This document shows, piece by piece, positions 48,859-62,193 of a DNA stretch of 64,000 nucleotides. The DNA comes from Paulownia fortunei (taxonomy: Eukaryota; Streptophyta; Magnoliopsida; Lamiales; Paulowniaceae): assembly GCA_019321725.1 (NCBI GenBank), contig CM033109.1, positions 12,803,993-12,867,992 of the forward strand. The letters are read 5' to 3'. A program made the translations under genes and the position numbers. Within the stretch, counting starts at the first letter, position 1; every line of letters starts with the position of its first letter. The notes below the pieces were generated by a model that was given only the letters and a program-made list of their open reading frames with translations, was not told the DNA's origin and ran no database searches.

Positions 48859-51041
48859 TGTTGGGTCCACAATACCACTGGATCCCGAATGTAGTGAAAA
48901 ATAAAATTATAAAATCATGCATCACATACATAATTTGGGTATCCCAGGTTTGATGCGATTGATTAGTTATGCGTTAAAACAAATTGATACCCCAAAAATC
49001 AAAGCAAGCTTCAATCAGATTATACCTGATGCATCCATTTGATTAAGAGGACTTATAAACAACTCAAGTTGTTGGTTCTCACGAACTCTTCAATTCCAAA
49101 AACCCTGTATCAAGGTTGAATTAACTTAGATCCCCAAGCATCGATCCTTTAAGCGTGTATCCACATCTCGAATAGCCACTCACATTAAAACCAATACTAA
49201 TAAGGTTGCATTTGATGATTTCTACCTAAGGTGTTAGTATGGGTTAATGGAATAGAGTAAATCTCTATTTAATTAGGTGTTTGATCAACTCTTAATTCAA
49301 CTAGGGTGAAAAAAGAATTGATCAAAAGATTAGGAGAAAACAAGAAATAACTTCTTGGAGATAAAGAAGAGAGGGGGCCCATTTTTTTACAAGCCAAAGC
49401 TTGTAAAAATCAGCCCCTATGGGGTCTTATATAATCTCCATATTTTCCTTCATGAAGGATCTCTTTTTAAATCCAATTTGGAATCCAAAAGGTAAGTCTT
49501 TTGAACCTATCCAAGACTAATCTTGGATTTACATAGTTAGTCTTTAATTTCAAATTAAAGACATATGGTAAGTTTTTATTTCCTAAAGACTTATGGTAAG
49601 TCTTTGACTTCAAGTCTAAGACTTATGGTAAGTTGTTAATTAAAATTCAAGATTTAATTTTCAATTAATTCTTGAAATTTAATTCTTAATTAAATTCCTT
49701 GTGGACTTTCTATAAGGCCACATCGAATGGTTTTGATCCAATATTAATTAGATCCAAGTTTAATTGATCCAATTAATTAAGTTAGTTTATTTAATAAATT
49801 TTAATGGCCCATAATTATTTCAAACAATTAATTACTTCGTCTATGATGGGCCATCAAATTCATTTAGGTCAATTGATTAATTTATTTAAATAATTAAATT
49901 AATTCAATGCTTGAATTAATTAAACCTTATATAATTAATCATATTAATTAAATATAATTCAATTTTTGGATTATTACTTAGGTAAGAAATGAGGTTATCC
50001 GAGTTAGTGTGTGGGTTCAACCATATGCTAGTAGTGCGCTTACAATTTTTGTAACTTAGTCAAATAATTAATATTTTAATTATTCTTGATTAATTAATTA
50101 AATTAATTAATCATCTTGGAATTAACTCGTTAACTCCAAGAATCTCATCAATTACGATTAGTATCTAGCAACACACCATGAAGACCTAGACATAGGTGAA
50201 AGTGATGAACCATTCAAATTACAAATACTATTCAAGTCTGGTCCTTCAATTAACTAATCTCCAAATTGAGCTTAGGGAGCGGATTATTAATTGAAACCCT
50301 AATAGCTCAATTTTGTAAAACCATTCCTAGGATCTCATTTCGTTGATGCTAATTAGGAAACCCATTTTTGAATTCTTTATCCCAACCATGGCCATGGATT
50401 TCAAAATCAAATATAATAGAGATAATAGGATATTCACCTATTCTATTAGATAGGTGACGGATCCTTTGTTGGCCACTCATTAATCTCTATAAATGAGGAT
50501 GATGCACCCAAAATATCCCCTTTGTGATTGACCTACAATTAGAGGATGAATCAAAGTGCACCATGTCGAATATGATGGTGCCTCAAGCCAAAGGATTATA
50601 TCATGTACTATTGTAATAATTGGAAACTTCCCATTTGACAATCATATTTCCTTGGGAATTTCTAGTGGAGTAGTTCACTGTACTCGTTCTCAAATAAGCA
50701 TCCGCATATATGCACTAGTGTCAAAATACCAGTGTCTATGGAATGAGGCACCCTCCTAACGAGCATGCATCGTATGCGCAAGTCTTAGTAGGCTAGTTAA
50801 TGTCCCGTTTCAAGAAGCGCTTGACTTGGAATGAGTTTAAGACCATGCCCACAGAGACATGTTCCATGATCACAATCTTATGTGCTACTATGCCCCATAG
50901 TCATATGTAATCTTGAGACTTTATCTAATTATAATAACATGAAAGATGAAAATTGCCTTTTTATTAATCCTAATCGAAAAAGATTATTATTACAAGAGTA
51001 TAAACTTGACTACTAATTAACTTGCAAGCACTACTCTAACA
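48859..51041 (-). mobile_element. Family L solo LTR copy A, exact 5-bp target duplication
   Basis: Runs from TGTTGGGTCCAC at 48859 to ACTACTCTAACA at 51041, thus TG...CA. It is flanked by AATTA on both sides (48854-48858 and 51042-51046). It is 2183 bp, non-coding and AT-rich with many TTAATTAA phrases. The perfect duplication and absence of an internal region identify a solo LTR left by recombination between two LTRs. It is nested in copy C. Confidence 0.9.
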
Positions 51042-52040
51042 AATTAAATTGTAATAAAAAAGGTGGAACCCTTTTCGATAAATCAAGAGGGATAAAGGAG
51101 AGCAAATAGGGTAGTTTTTTCAGCACAAGGGGGTCAAAATTTTTTACAAGCAAGAGCATGTAATTTTCGGTCTTAAGGCGCTTTTAAAAGGCTCATTCAA
51201 TTCTAATCCTAGAAAGATTATTTTTGGTCTCATTCCTTATCCTTATACCAGTGTTCATCATTTTGTGTTCACAATAGGTTTTCATCTTTAATTAAGAAAA
51301 TTGAATTCACTAATTAAATCTCCAAATGGGCTTCCTATCAGCTTACTAATTTCTTGGGGTTGAACTTTAATTAATTTATCTAAGTCAAATTCAATTGATC
51401 CCATTAATTGATTTAGTTTATTAAATACATTAATTAGACTCAACTTAATTATTTGATCATATCAATTATTTAATTAGGTTCACTAGGGCTTCCTAATTCT
51501 GTTAGGTTTAATTAAATAATTGTATTATTCAATTAAATTAATTCAACACTTGAATTAATTTAAGCTATATATTATTAATCATTATTAATTAATTTAATCT
51601 AACGTTTGGAATTATTTTGTAAATAGAAGTGAACTTATTCAAATTTATATATGATCCCTTAGGTTCATCAATAAGCTGGCTCGCAATTCTTGCAACTAAA
51701 TTAAATAAATAAATTATTTTGATCAATTAATCTAATTAATTATTCATCTTGGAATTAATCTATTAATTCCATGAAACCATAAGTCATGGAAGCATCTAGC
51801 AATGCATCATTGACTCCTTAATGAAATTTGAAAACTCTCATCGAATATTCATTCACTGTTGGCCAAGGATTTATGAGTAAAGGGTCATAGAAAGCATAGG
51901 AGATTAAAAATTTAACCAAATAGGTGATATATCCTTTATTGACCACTCATTAACCTACATACACGGAGACATTACTCCAAAGACTTATCCCTTTTGATTG
52001 TGAGGAATCAAGATTAAAGTGCAACATATCATGCACAAGG

Positions 52041-54128
52041 TATTAGAGTAGTGCTTGGTGAGTCAATTAGTGGCCGCTAAATTACTCTTGTAATAGACTA
52101 TCTTTTTCAATTAAGCATTAAGAAAAGGCAATCTTTATCTTAAATTCGTGTTTTTATTTGAATTAGATAAAGTTCCTAGATTAGATATGACTACGGGGCA
52201 TGGTCACACATAGGATGACGATCATAGAACATGCATCTATGGTAGTGGCCTTAAATTATTTCCAAGTCGAGGATTTCTTGAGAAGGAATGTCAACTAGCC
52301 AATCAAGATTTGTGCATACGATGCAGGCTCGTAAAGAGGGTGCCTCATTTTATAGACACCGGTATTATGACACTAGTGCATGTATACGAGTGCTTGTTGG
52401 AAAACAAATATATTGAACAACCCTATTGAAAATTCCTAAGGAAATGTGATTGTCGAAGAATGGAAAGTTTCCTATCATTTCGATAGTGCATGATATAGTC
52501 CTTTAACTTGTGGCACTATTGTAATCGCATTCTCAACATGATGTACTTTGATTTATTCTCTGAGTGCATGACAATTGTAAGGGGGACATTTTAGATGCAT
52601 CATCTTCATTTATGGAGATTAATGAGTGGCTAACAAAGAATACGTCACATATTTAGATGAATAGACGAATCTCCTATGATTTTACTATACTTGATTTTGA
52701 AATCCATGATCATGGTTGGGATGAGTAATTAAGAAATATGTTTCCTAATTAGTATCAACGAGTCAAGATACTGGGAAAGTTTTCATAGAATTGAGCTATT
52801 TTCAACTAATGATCCGCACCCTAGGCTCAATTGGGAGATTACATGACGTAAGGATCGAACTTGGTGTGCTGCTACATGCTAACCATAATTTGTGAGGTCT
52901 TGGAATTAATGGGTTAAATCCAAATAATTTGATTAATCAAGAGTAATTAAAATATGAATTATTTGATTAAGGTAGAAGAGTTGTGAGCCTACTACTAGCA
53001 TATAGGTGAACTAAGAGGTCATACACTAACTCGGAGAAGCTAAAATCGTGTCTAAGTTATTAATCCAAGAGTTGGATTATGCTTAATTAATATAATTAAT
53101 TAAATAGAATTAATTAATTCAGGTATTGAATTAATTTAACTAATTAATTTGATTAATTAATTAACCAATTAGATAAGGTGGCCTATCATGGAACAAGTAA
53201 TCAATTATTTTGAATAATTAATTATTATGGGCCTTGATAATTCATTAAATAAATTAATTTAATTGATTGGATCAACTAAATTGGGCTCAATTATTTTTGG
53301 ACCAAGGCCCATTAGGTATATAGGCTTATAGGAAGCCCATGAGGAATTTAATTAAAAGTTAAATTCCAAGATTGATTAGGAGATTAAGTCTTAGATTTTA
53401 ATTAAAGACTTACCATAAGTCTTTGATTTAGAATTAAAGACTTATCTTATGTATTCAATTTGGAATTAAAGACTTGTTACATTTATCCAAGATGAACTTG
53501 AAAAGGGATAAAAGACTTACCTATTGGAATCCAAGTGGGACTTTGACAACTGCCATGTGATGGCCAAATGGGGAGCTATAAAAGCCCCCTAATGGCCAAA
53601 AATTACTAGAGAATTCTAACAAATTTCCGCCCATCACTCCATTACCAAAACCCAAGAAAAATCATTCTCCTTCTAGTTTTTCATCAATTCTTCTTTCACC
53701 CAATTGACTTAAGGATTGATCAAATACCCAAATTAAATAGTAATTTATGTTTGTTTCGATACCCACACATATACTTAGATACGAATTATCGAATTCTAGA
53801 CTACTAGCATATGTTGAATTACGAGTGGGCATCCGAGGTGTGGATACGAATTAGAAGATCAATGCTAGGGGATCTTGGTGAATTCAACCTTGCACAGGGT
53901 TTGGAGATTAATGAGTTTTTGAAAAGATTTCAGACTTTTCTTAATCAAAATAAATTCAGGTATAATTCATTTAACCTTAGAATTTACTTTTGGGTATCAA
54001 TTATTTTAATATGCATAATCGATCCAATCACAATGAACTCGGGACACCCAATTATGTATTTAATGCATGTATTGTTAAAATTTTAAATTTCGCAATGTTT
54101 GGGGTCCCATGGTTATGCGAAGCTAATA
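52041..54128 (+). mobile_element. Family L solo LTR copy B, opposite orientation
   Basis: Starts TATTAGAGTAGTGC at 52041 and ends GCTAATA at 54128, mutated forms of TGTTAGAG and CCCAACA. Flanks are CAAGG (52036-52040) and AAAGG (54129-54133), four of five alike. It is 2088 bp and follows the same phrase order as copy A read on the other strand. Nested in copy C. It is the only copy in this orientation. Confidence 0.8.
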
Positions 54129-55740
54129 AAAGGTTATAATGGTATCTCAAGTCCAAATATTAATTCTTGCATTATTGTAATTAGAAGATTCCCATTTGGG
54201 AATCAGTATTTCCAATTGGGAATTTCTATGCTAGTGTTTTCAGTATACTTATTCCCTATCAAGCATCTGAATACATGCACTAGTATCACTACAGATGCCT
54301 ATGGACCGAGCCATTCTCCATTTGAGCATGCATCATGTATGCAAGTTTTATTAGGCTTATCAATACCCCATCTAAATGAACCATTGAATTTGAATTAATC
54401 TAAGTCCAAATCCATAGATCCATGTTTAATGATCGCCATCCTCTGCGAAACCATGCCCTATAGATTTACGTGGTCTAGGGACTTCATTTAATTGATTAAA
54501 TTTAATTTAAGATTAAAAAATGCATTTTTAACAGTAAACATTTGAATAAGATTATTTATATAAGATAATAAAAGCAACCAATCTAATTAGTTCACTGGGA
54601 TTTACTCTAATATTCGCATTACATCGGGATACTAAGCGCAACACATATTAAAATTTTAAACTAAACATACATCATATGCATATTATCATATACCAGAACC
54701 AATACGATTGATTAGTTATGCATTTTGGATACCCATAACTCACAACATCAATTATTTTGTTCAGAACTTATACTTGATGCTTTTGATTGGTGATGATGTA
54801 ATTAATTGATTCGAATTTATTCAAATCAATTTTTATCTATGACGTCTTTACGTTAATAATGATTATAGGTTGCTCTTATTGGAATGATTAACTTAGAGTC
54901 TCAAATGTTACCCTTCTAAGCGTATCCACACCTTAGATGCTCACTCATAATCGCATCTATGCTAGTAAACGGTGATTCATAATTCTAATTCAAATCTAAT
55001 ATGTTTGGGATTGTGGAAATAGTACAACAACTTTGATTTAGGTGTTCTTACTTAATTCTTAATTCAACTTGTGAAGAAAGAATTTAATCAAGATGACAAT
55101 GCAAGAACTAGGATTTGGTGGATTTTGTATTTGGACAGCACCCCTTAATTCCATCACATGAAATTATTTTCTTCTTCTAATTCTTGTATTCTACAAGGTA
55201 AGTCTTCTTATCCCGCAGAAAGGTCTAATCCCTAATTCTACTTGGAATTAAATCTATATTCAATTCATAATAGGCTTCCTACAAGCCCACATCTAGTGGA
55301 CCTAAGTCCAAGTAATTAGTTGAATCCTATTTAATTGATCTAATTAATTAATTTAATTTATCTTATAAATTAAATACACCTACTATAATTAATTGGTCTA
55401 ATCAATTATTTATTTTTTCTATACTGGCTACTTAATCTAATTAGGTTAAATAATTAATCTAAATAATTGATTGAATTCAACACTTGAACTAAATAAAGCA
55501 TTGTTTAATTAGTTATATTATTTAAATTTAATCTAACACTTAGATTATTTCTTAGACAAGAAATGGACTTGTCTGGTTAGTATGACCTATAAAGGTCACC
55601 CATAAGCTAGTAGTTGGCTTACAACTCTTGTGATTTAAATAAAATATTAACTAATTAATTGTAAGAACTATGAATCTCCTTCTGTCTAATCTCCAGATTG
55701 AGCCTATGAATGGATTATTAGTAGAAACCCTATTATCTCA

Positions 55741-56790
55741 ACATCCAATGATAGCCCCTTCAGAAAATGTTCTATCGAACCCTCCTCCTCAACCTTCTCA
55801 CAAGCCATCGAACCCTTCACCGTTTGCTTCTCTTCTCTATTTATCAGAGATTGATGATATTCTTTCTTCTAAAAAGGATTTTGACACCTCTGATAATCAG
55901 TTTTATGGAAAGCCTAGCCTTTACAAAGGCAAACTTGATATGATGTATTCCATGAATGAAACAGAAGCCTTCACAAGCCCTTTCAAATGTACTTTAGTTG
56001 GAAAGTTCTCACGTGGCTATCCTAGTATGCATGTATTAAGAAAGAAGGTGGGTTCTCTGGGATTAGTGGGAGCATATGAGATTGGGATGATTAACAATAA
56101 ATAGTTATCATCAAGTTAACTAAGGAAGATGATTTCACTTGTTTATGATCAAGATAGATTTGGTGGTTAGAAGGCTTTTCAAGGAGAGTTTTCAAATCAA
56201 CTTTATTTTTTTGATCTTAAAATCGAATGTCCTATGGTTCCCATAGGGGTTCAATTTCCAGATCTGCCATTACACTTTTTTGCAAAGAAAGCACTCTTTG
56301 GTATTGCTTCATTGATTGGCAACCCTCTCAAAATTGATGAACCAACTACAGATCAATCAAGACCAAGTGTTACACGAGTGTGGAATGAGTTAAATCTTCT
56401 GCATACATAAATTGATGAGATTGTAATTGGAATTGGGGATATCGTGATTATGCAGAAGGTTAAATATGAAAACCCAACAAGTACTTTGTTGCTTGCAAAC
56501 ATTTAGGGCATGAAGAAGCAAACTATTATGAGATTGGCAATGACTAGAGATCTTTTCGACTAGATCCTATGAAACCTAAGCAGGATGATTGAAATCAAAT
56601 GAAGTTGGATATTAAAAATGAAAAACAGGCCATGGTTGAAAAATTGGTTTTCAAGGCCAAGAAACCCTCTGATGCTGCGAGCAGTAGTTGTGTTGGGAAT
56701 AATGGAGATCTAATCTTGGATGGAATTCTGCAAAAAATGCCTTTTCAGGATAATCAATCTCATATCCCTTCGTCTAACAATATAATTTGA
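55741..56790 (+). pseudogene. LINE-type ORF1 fragment: DUF4283 plus zinc knuckle
   Basis: The + strand reads CTLVGKFSRGYPSMHVLRKK and SLGLVGAYEIGMI (to 56104). Then, in broken frames, come WWLEGFSRRVFKST, MVPIGVQFPDLPLHFFAKKA, LFGIASLIGNPLKIDEPTT and SRPSVTRVWNELNLLHT. This is the order of plant DUF4283 proteins, which include ORF1 of many LINEs. A zinc-knuckle relic CKHLGHEEAN follows (about 56490-56520), with other Cys codons mutated. Several stops. No endonuclease or RT was found. The open frame's first 20 or so codons (from 55670) are family L sequence, so that ATG is not the true start. Confidence 0.78.
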
Positions 56791-57280
56791 AGGAAATTAT
56801 TAATATTGAAGGAAATAGGGATGAAATCTCTAACCTTAACCCTAAAATGCCCCAAATTGATAGTGGAATTTTTGATAGAAGGATCGATGCATCTAATCAG
56901 CATAGGGAATGTGAATATTAGAGCTTAGTAGTGAGATAATCATGCCATGCATGAATCAAATGTAGCTAGGGTTGAAAACCCTAATCTTAACCTTTGTATA
57001 AATTAGGTGTGTACTGAAAATCACTCTGCGGGTCTGATAGGTATAGATGGGGATTTACTAGATGACATTGTGGATGCCCATCATGACCTAATTTAGCAAA
57101 AATAATAGGTGATATGAGGCAAAGAATGATAAGATCAAAGAAGTTGCTCTTCATCGACGGGTTCATTCTGTTGACAATTTGCTTGATTAGAATGATCCTA
57201 AGGTAAAATCACAAGTGTGCAAAGAGACCTCTTAGGCTCAATTGCAGTCTTTGAGTATGATGACCAGGTCACCCATGTTG
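56791..57280. other. Unassigned sequence after the LINE-type fragment
   Basis: Contains short open pieces with codon-like texture but no recognised domain. Probably the decayed tail of the ORF1 region. Confidence 0.35.
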
Positions 57281-57960
57281 TACTATCCTAGTGATTGTAA
57301 GCATAATCATAAGAAAAACATTAAATAAACCATGCATGCATCTCCGTACATACATAAATAAAGGGATGATCATGCGCCATATCCTATGTGATCCACTTGA
57401 GTCAAAGTAGATCTAGGTCAATTAAGGATAGCAATTAAAATAAAAATATATCCCTATCTATTACATGAATGCATTCTCATACATTCATGGGCCTTCATTC
57501 CTCTCATTTGCCACCTATTTGAGATCTTTTGAAAGAAAATGAGAGATTCTCAAGCCTCGTTTTAGTTAAAACCCAAAGCAACTAAAACCTACCATAGAAT
57601 ATCCAAATAATTGGCCTTGGCTCTATGATCATCTACATCCACAACATGGTTAATTAAACATCTCATGAATAATTCAAATAATTTAAATTTACTATTCCTT
57701 ATATGCTAATTTTAAATTTGGGGTTCATAATTTTAGTTATTTGTAAAAATATCTTTTTAATGTTATGTAATGATTGCACGTTGAAACTTGAGCCCTTCGA
57801 AAAAAATTTGATAGTGCCGTAGCACCATACACTTGTGGATGGCGTAATGAAGCCCCAACCATTTCAAGCTCAATGTCGCGGTGCCTTTGAGTGGCGCCAC
57901 AATACCATTGCCTCTACAAGCATGGCATTGCGACACCTCTAGATGGTGCTACAGTGCCAG
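57281..57960. repeat. Dispersed repeat R, copy 3
   Basis: 57285-57500 matches the R copies at 2270-2490 and 4460-4680: ATCATGCGCCATATCCTATG, the GATCCACTTGAGTCAAAGT phrase and TTCATGGGCCTTCATTCCT. Weaker similarity continues, and a GC-richer patch follows at 57830-57960, as in copy 1. Confidence 0.65.
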
Positions 57961-59262
57961 TGCATGACAACTGTCATAACAACTACATGATTGGATTTTA
58001 TTGACGTCCAACTCTTGGACAAAGCTCCACATCCACGCAACTTCTTTTGCAACATCAAATACCACGATATATTCAGTCATGGTGGTGGAATCTACGATCA
58101 TCTCCTACTTGGAACTCTTTGTTAGGTTCGTGCGGTCTCGAGAAACGTATACATAGTGGAATTTAAAATTTTTCAAAAACATAAATAAATATTACATCAC
58201 ATGTAATTAAAAAAAATCTCGTAAACCTTTTGCGATTACTCAGTTGTGCATTTGCTGATACTTAAAACAAGAAGGTTTCTTAAACCCTTACCTATATTTG
58301 CAGTTCGGCTGATATAAGGATTGAAACGATTCAAATCATTATCCCAACAGGAATAAATCTCCAATTTCTTCAATTCAAACCCCTTTGATGGAAAACTAAT
58401 TCACTTCTAGGATCCTAAATGTTATCCCTCTAACGGTATCCACACCTTGGATGCTTGCTCACAATCAAATCATATGCTAGTAGTTTCGATTTGATAATTC
58501 TATCCTTGAACGATTTTATTTGGAACAAGAACATACTAATAATTAGTGTTTTAGGTATTTGATTTAATTCTTAAGCAACATTGAATCAAGAATTAAACTA
58601 GGTAAAAGATTGGCAAACTTTGGGTGATTAAAGGAGGAAGAAGGGACAAAATTTTGAAGATAAAAAAAAACTATTTTTCTTCAAAAGAGAGGGTTGTTTT
58701 TCCACTTTTTTTCCAAAATTTTTCCAACAGAAAATCTGCTGTATATTCCCTAAAAAAATGTCCAAAGAGGTTTCCTAAAAAGTCTCCTTAAGTCCCTTCC
58801 ATGTTTGACTTTTCTTTCTTCTTTATCTCCAACTCTATTAGAAAGTTTTCTTATCTCATTAGAACTTTTCTTTTTCCTTGTTATCTCTTAGGAGTTGGAT
58901 TCCCAATCCAACTTCCTCTAGAAATTGGATTCCCCAATCTAATTTCCTAATGGTGTTCCTATAAACCCACACCTAATGGGATTAGACCTAATTAATCAAT
59001 TAGGCCCTTATTTAATTGATTCAATCAATTTGATTAATTCATCTAATGAATTTATTAGGCCCATCATAATTAATTAAATATTTTAATTGGACTCCCTAAT
59101 CCATTTAGATTCAATCAATTAAATTAATTCAATACTTGAATTAATCATATTAATTAATTTAGTCCAATACTTGGGATTAATTTCTAGGCTAGTAATGTAC
59201 TTGTCCAAAGTTTTGTGTGTGACTCCTTAGGTTCACTTTAAGCTAGTCGTAAGCTCACAACT

Positions 59263-61753
59263 TATAACACCCCCATTACTATACAACTATATATATAATA
59301 TAATTTGACATGATAGAACCTGTGTGCATGCATGGGATATTTTTTTTTTATAATATTTTAAGAAAAGATAAATCACTTCTTACATGCACAACCCTGTTTA
59401 AAATCAAAATATAGTATCAGTCTAAAAATATAATACAACAGACTCAAAATATAACAAGCTAACAAATATAGCCCAACAAGTCGTCATCCATGTACACACT
59501 ATCTCAGACACCTGCAGGAGCTCCAACAGCCGCCCAATCAGTAAAAGATGCTTCAAGCGTCGTCGTACTCACCTACAATGCATAAACTATATAAGCTAAC
59601 GCTCAGCAAGTAAAGATTATGCATGTCAAAGAATAATCCACAATATCAAGTCATGCATCTTAAAATGCTATGCCCACAATACAATTTTATGCATCAAAAT
59701 ATTTCTCTCAAAATCATTTCTTTCTTGGGCCCTAACCAACGCTGCTATCCCATGTACCGAAAAAAAGCTCTGTACACCGCCATAATCCAATAGCCAATAA
59801 TCATATAAGCATGCAAATCCATGCATACTCATATGCATGCAAATCCATACATGCGAACCTGCAAATCCATGCATAAAATCATGCAAATCCATGCATGCTT
59901 CGGTGCATTAGTAGTGGTCAGCAAAATATTTTCCTTACTCAAAATCATGTCGCGCAATATAAGATTTATCACAATGCTTGTATATGATGTAATGACAATG
60001 CCCATGTATGTATGCTCAATGAAGAACCTTCTACTATGCACATATGATTTATGATATTACATATAATTCACACATCTATTATGTCTATACATTGTAGTTG
60101 CAAATGAATCTTTACTTACCTTTTACTTGGTTGGTGGCTTAGTCTAGATTTGTTTAGTATTCTCTCCAATCTTAGATGTAAAATTGCCTGTAATATTACC
60201 CAACATCAAATACCATTCATAATTTGGCAAGTTGAAAGCACAAAATCTCATACTAAGACTTTAAACACCAAGCTATCTAGGTAACAATCAGGCTTTCACA
60301 AATTAGAACCAAATATAGTTCCTCAAACACCTTAATTTCTCATCTTAAATACATGTAAACATCATGTAATTGAAGTATTATCACTTTAATAGCATGCACC
60401 TAATTGTTAGAACTTAATAGCAACATGTTTAGGCTGAAACATACTAAGTTATTAAATGGGACAGATTTTCACCTCTAATTTCCTTGCTGCCACATTAGGT
60501 TTCATAGATATTTTAACATCCTTAAGAATATTTATTCACTCTAAAATTTTTACAACACTTAGATAACATGTAGAACAATATAAACATGCTATAAAGTTTC
60601 CAAAACACATGTGTCTAGGTCCTATAATTCAGTCCCCTTTACAGCACACTAGAACATATATTCTTACTTTGGCAGTTTTGAGTGTTTTCTTCAATATCAT
60701 GCCCAATTTCAATTTCTAACCGATGAAAATTTATTACAATACTCTTAACCCATATATAAACATATATATGATGATAATTATAGGTTTTATTCAACATACC
60801 ATACACTTTTGAAGTTTTAAACACAAGAAAATAGCAAGGTGACAGTTTCTAGCATAAATATTTTCTATCAAATATTTTCAACCACAAACCCTTTCTTTAT
60901 GAATCAAAGCTTATCTAATAACATCCTAACACATTTATAAATAATATTCAAAGCTTAATGAGCCAATAAACCTCAAAATAAATCTAAAAATCATGCTAAA
61001 CCCATAGATTAAGCTCACCTTGCACAATTTTCTACTTGAACTTGGTTATTTCTCCTTTCCTTTGCTTGTTTTGCCTCCTTTTTTTGATTGGAGTCACTTA
61101 GGACCTATTTAGAGAGCTTTTTACATGTGTTTAGAAGCTGAATGGTTCAGAAGAAGGTTCAAGTCGTGGTTCTTAGCTTAAGAGTGAAGAATAGGTTAAG
61201 ATGCTAGCTTGATTTGGTTTCAACCTATCTTCATCACCATTCATTCCCGTAGCTAATTCTTATGTCCGTTCATTAGGTTCTTCATTGGAAAAATCATCGG
61301 TTCTTGCCCGATTGATAAGTTTGTGCACCGATAGTGTTACAAACCTATGAACCTAGTTATATAATATTTAAATTATAGTATTGTATGTCTAGTTGTCCCA
61401 AGTGTATGATTTAAATATACATATAATATTAAAATTCATGATCGAACTGACTCACTTTCTATAAACTTTTCGGTGATACCTTTCGAACTCCTAAAGTTAC
61501 CACGTGTAACCTAGCACTATTTACTATATTGATACCTAAATTTCTTCTTATCTCAATACAAAATAAACCATTTAGGTTAGGGGATTCGATAATCAATACC
61601 GTGCGAGAGCTTCAAAATTAAGTTTAATGATTAAGAACGTCGTATAAAATAAAATGAACTATATGATGTCATATCAATGCAAATAGTACACAATTAATAA
61701 GTAATACATGAATTATATTTGGCCATGTGAGTAGTAAGAGGCTCAGGTATCAC
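59263..61753. mobile_element. Element F1, 2.49-kb insertion with exact 5-bp duplication
   Basis: Inserted in copy E and flanked by CAACT on both sides (59258-59262 and 61754-61758). The left end reads TATAACACCCCCATTAC and the right end GGCTCAGGTATCAC. There are no inverted ends, no coding domain and no clear PBS. A 5-bp duplication fits an LTR-type integrase, and TATAACACCCC may be a mutated TGTAACACCCC, so a solo LTR of a Ty3/Gypsy element is the best guess. The class is unproven. A diverged partial copy (F2) follows at 62194. Confidence 0.7.
59815..59902. repeat. Short ATGCAAATCCATGCAT repeats in F1
   Basis: At least four close copies of TGCAAATCCATGCAT or TGCAAATCCATACAT within 90 bp, overlapping palindromic ATGCAT. 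They may be promoter-like repeats of the element. No function is shown. Confidence 0.75.
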
Positions 61754-62193
61754 CAACTCTTGTGACTTAGTTGAACAAAATAATTATTTCAATTAATTAA
61801 TCTAATTAATTAATCATCTTGGAATTAACCCAATAATTTCAAGAACCCACAAGTCATGGGAAGCACCTAGTAGTGCATTCTGACTCCTAGTCTTAGGTGA
61901 AGGTGCGAATCTATTCCAATTAAAAGTACCATGCAAGAGTACGGTCCTTCCATTATCTAATCTCCCAATTGAGCCTAGGACATAGGTTTTTAGTCAAAAC
62001 CCTATTAGCTTAGTAAATATGTTTTCATTCCTAGTAGCTTAACTCGATGATGAACAATTAGAAAACCCTACGTCTAATTTCCATCCAACCTTGATCAAGA
62101 ATTTTAGAGTCAATTATAGTGGAACACATAAGAGATTCATCTATTCATCTAGATAAGTGATGGATCCTTTGTTGACCACTCATTAACCTCCAC

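Larger units (their letters stand above)
48475..54612 (-). mobile_element. Family L solo LTR copy C, host of copies A and B
   Basis: Starts TGTTGGGGCTTG at 48475 and ends CTCTAATA at 54612, with flanking TTCGT (48470-48474) and TTCGC (54613-54617), four of five bases alike. Its own sequence is 48475-48858, 51047-52040 and 54134-54612, about 1.86 kb. Copy A and copy B are inserted into it. No internal domain, PBS or coding region, so it reads as a solo LTR. The minus strand is assigned because the TGTTAGAG-type end is taken as 5'. Confidence 0.75.
48463..55740 (-). mobile_element. Family L LTR copy D, split by copy C and cut by a LINE-type fragment
   Basis: Starts TATTAGGTTCG at 48463 (compare TGTTAGGTTCG in copy E, 58120) and is interrupted after 12 bp by copy C. 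It resumes at 54613 with the duplicated TTCGC and runs through the usual family phrases (ACACTTGAATTAA-type and GGCTTACAACTCTTGTGA) to about 55740. There, within the phrase GAAACCCTATTATCT, it is cut by a DUF4283 coding fragment. No coding sequence of its own. Confidence 0.65.
58120..62193 (-). mobile_element. Family L LTR copy E, split by element F1 and cut by F2
   Basis: Starts TGTTAGGTTCGTGCGG at 58120 and continues to CAACT at 59262. It is interrupted by F1, resumes at 61754 with the same CAACT and ends at about 62193 within the phrase CATTAACCTCC, where F2 begins. It is recognised by the same order of phrases as copies A and C. No coding sequence. Confidence 0.75.

Noticed and set aside
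54160..54215. TGGTATCTCAAG after copy B (54143) as a primer-binding site
   Set aside because: Resembles TGGTATCAGAGC for only seven bases and lies beyond the AAAGG target duplication, in copy C sequence.
53811..54398. Open frames of 91 and 99 codons on the + strand
   Set aside because: They lie in solo LTR sequence of copies B and C and are not kept in other copies.
59668..60054. Overlapping frames with repeated Met-His-Gly/Ala-Cys words
   Set aside because: Product of the short ATGCAAATCCATGCAT repeats in F1, not a gene.
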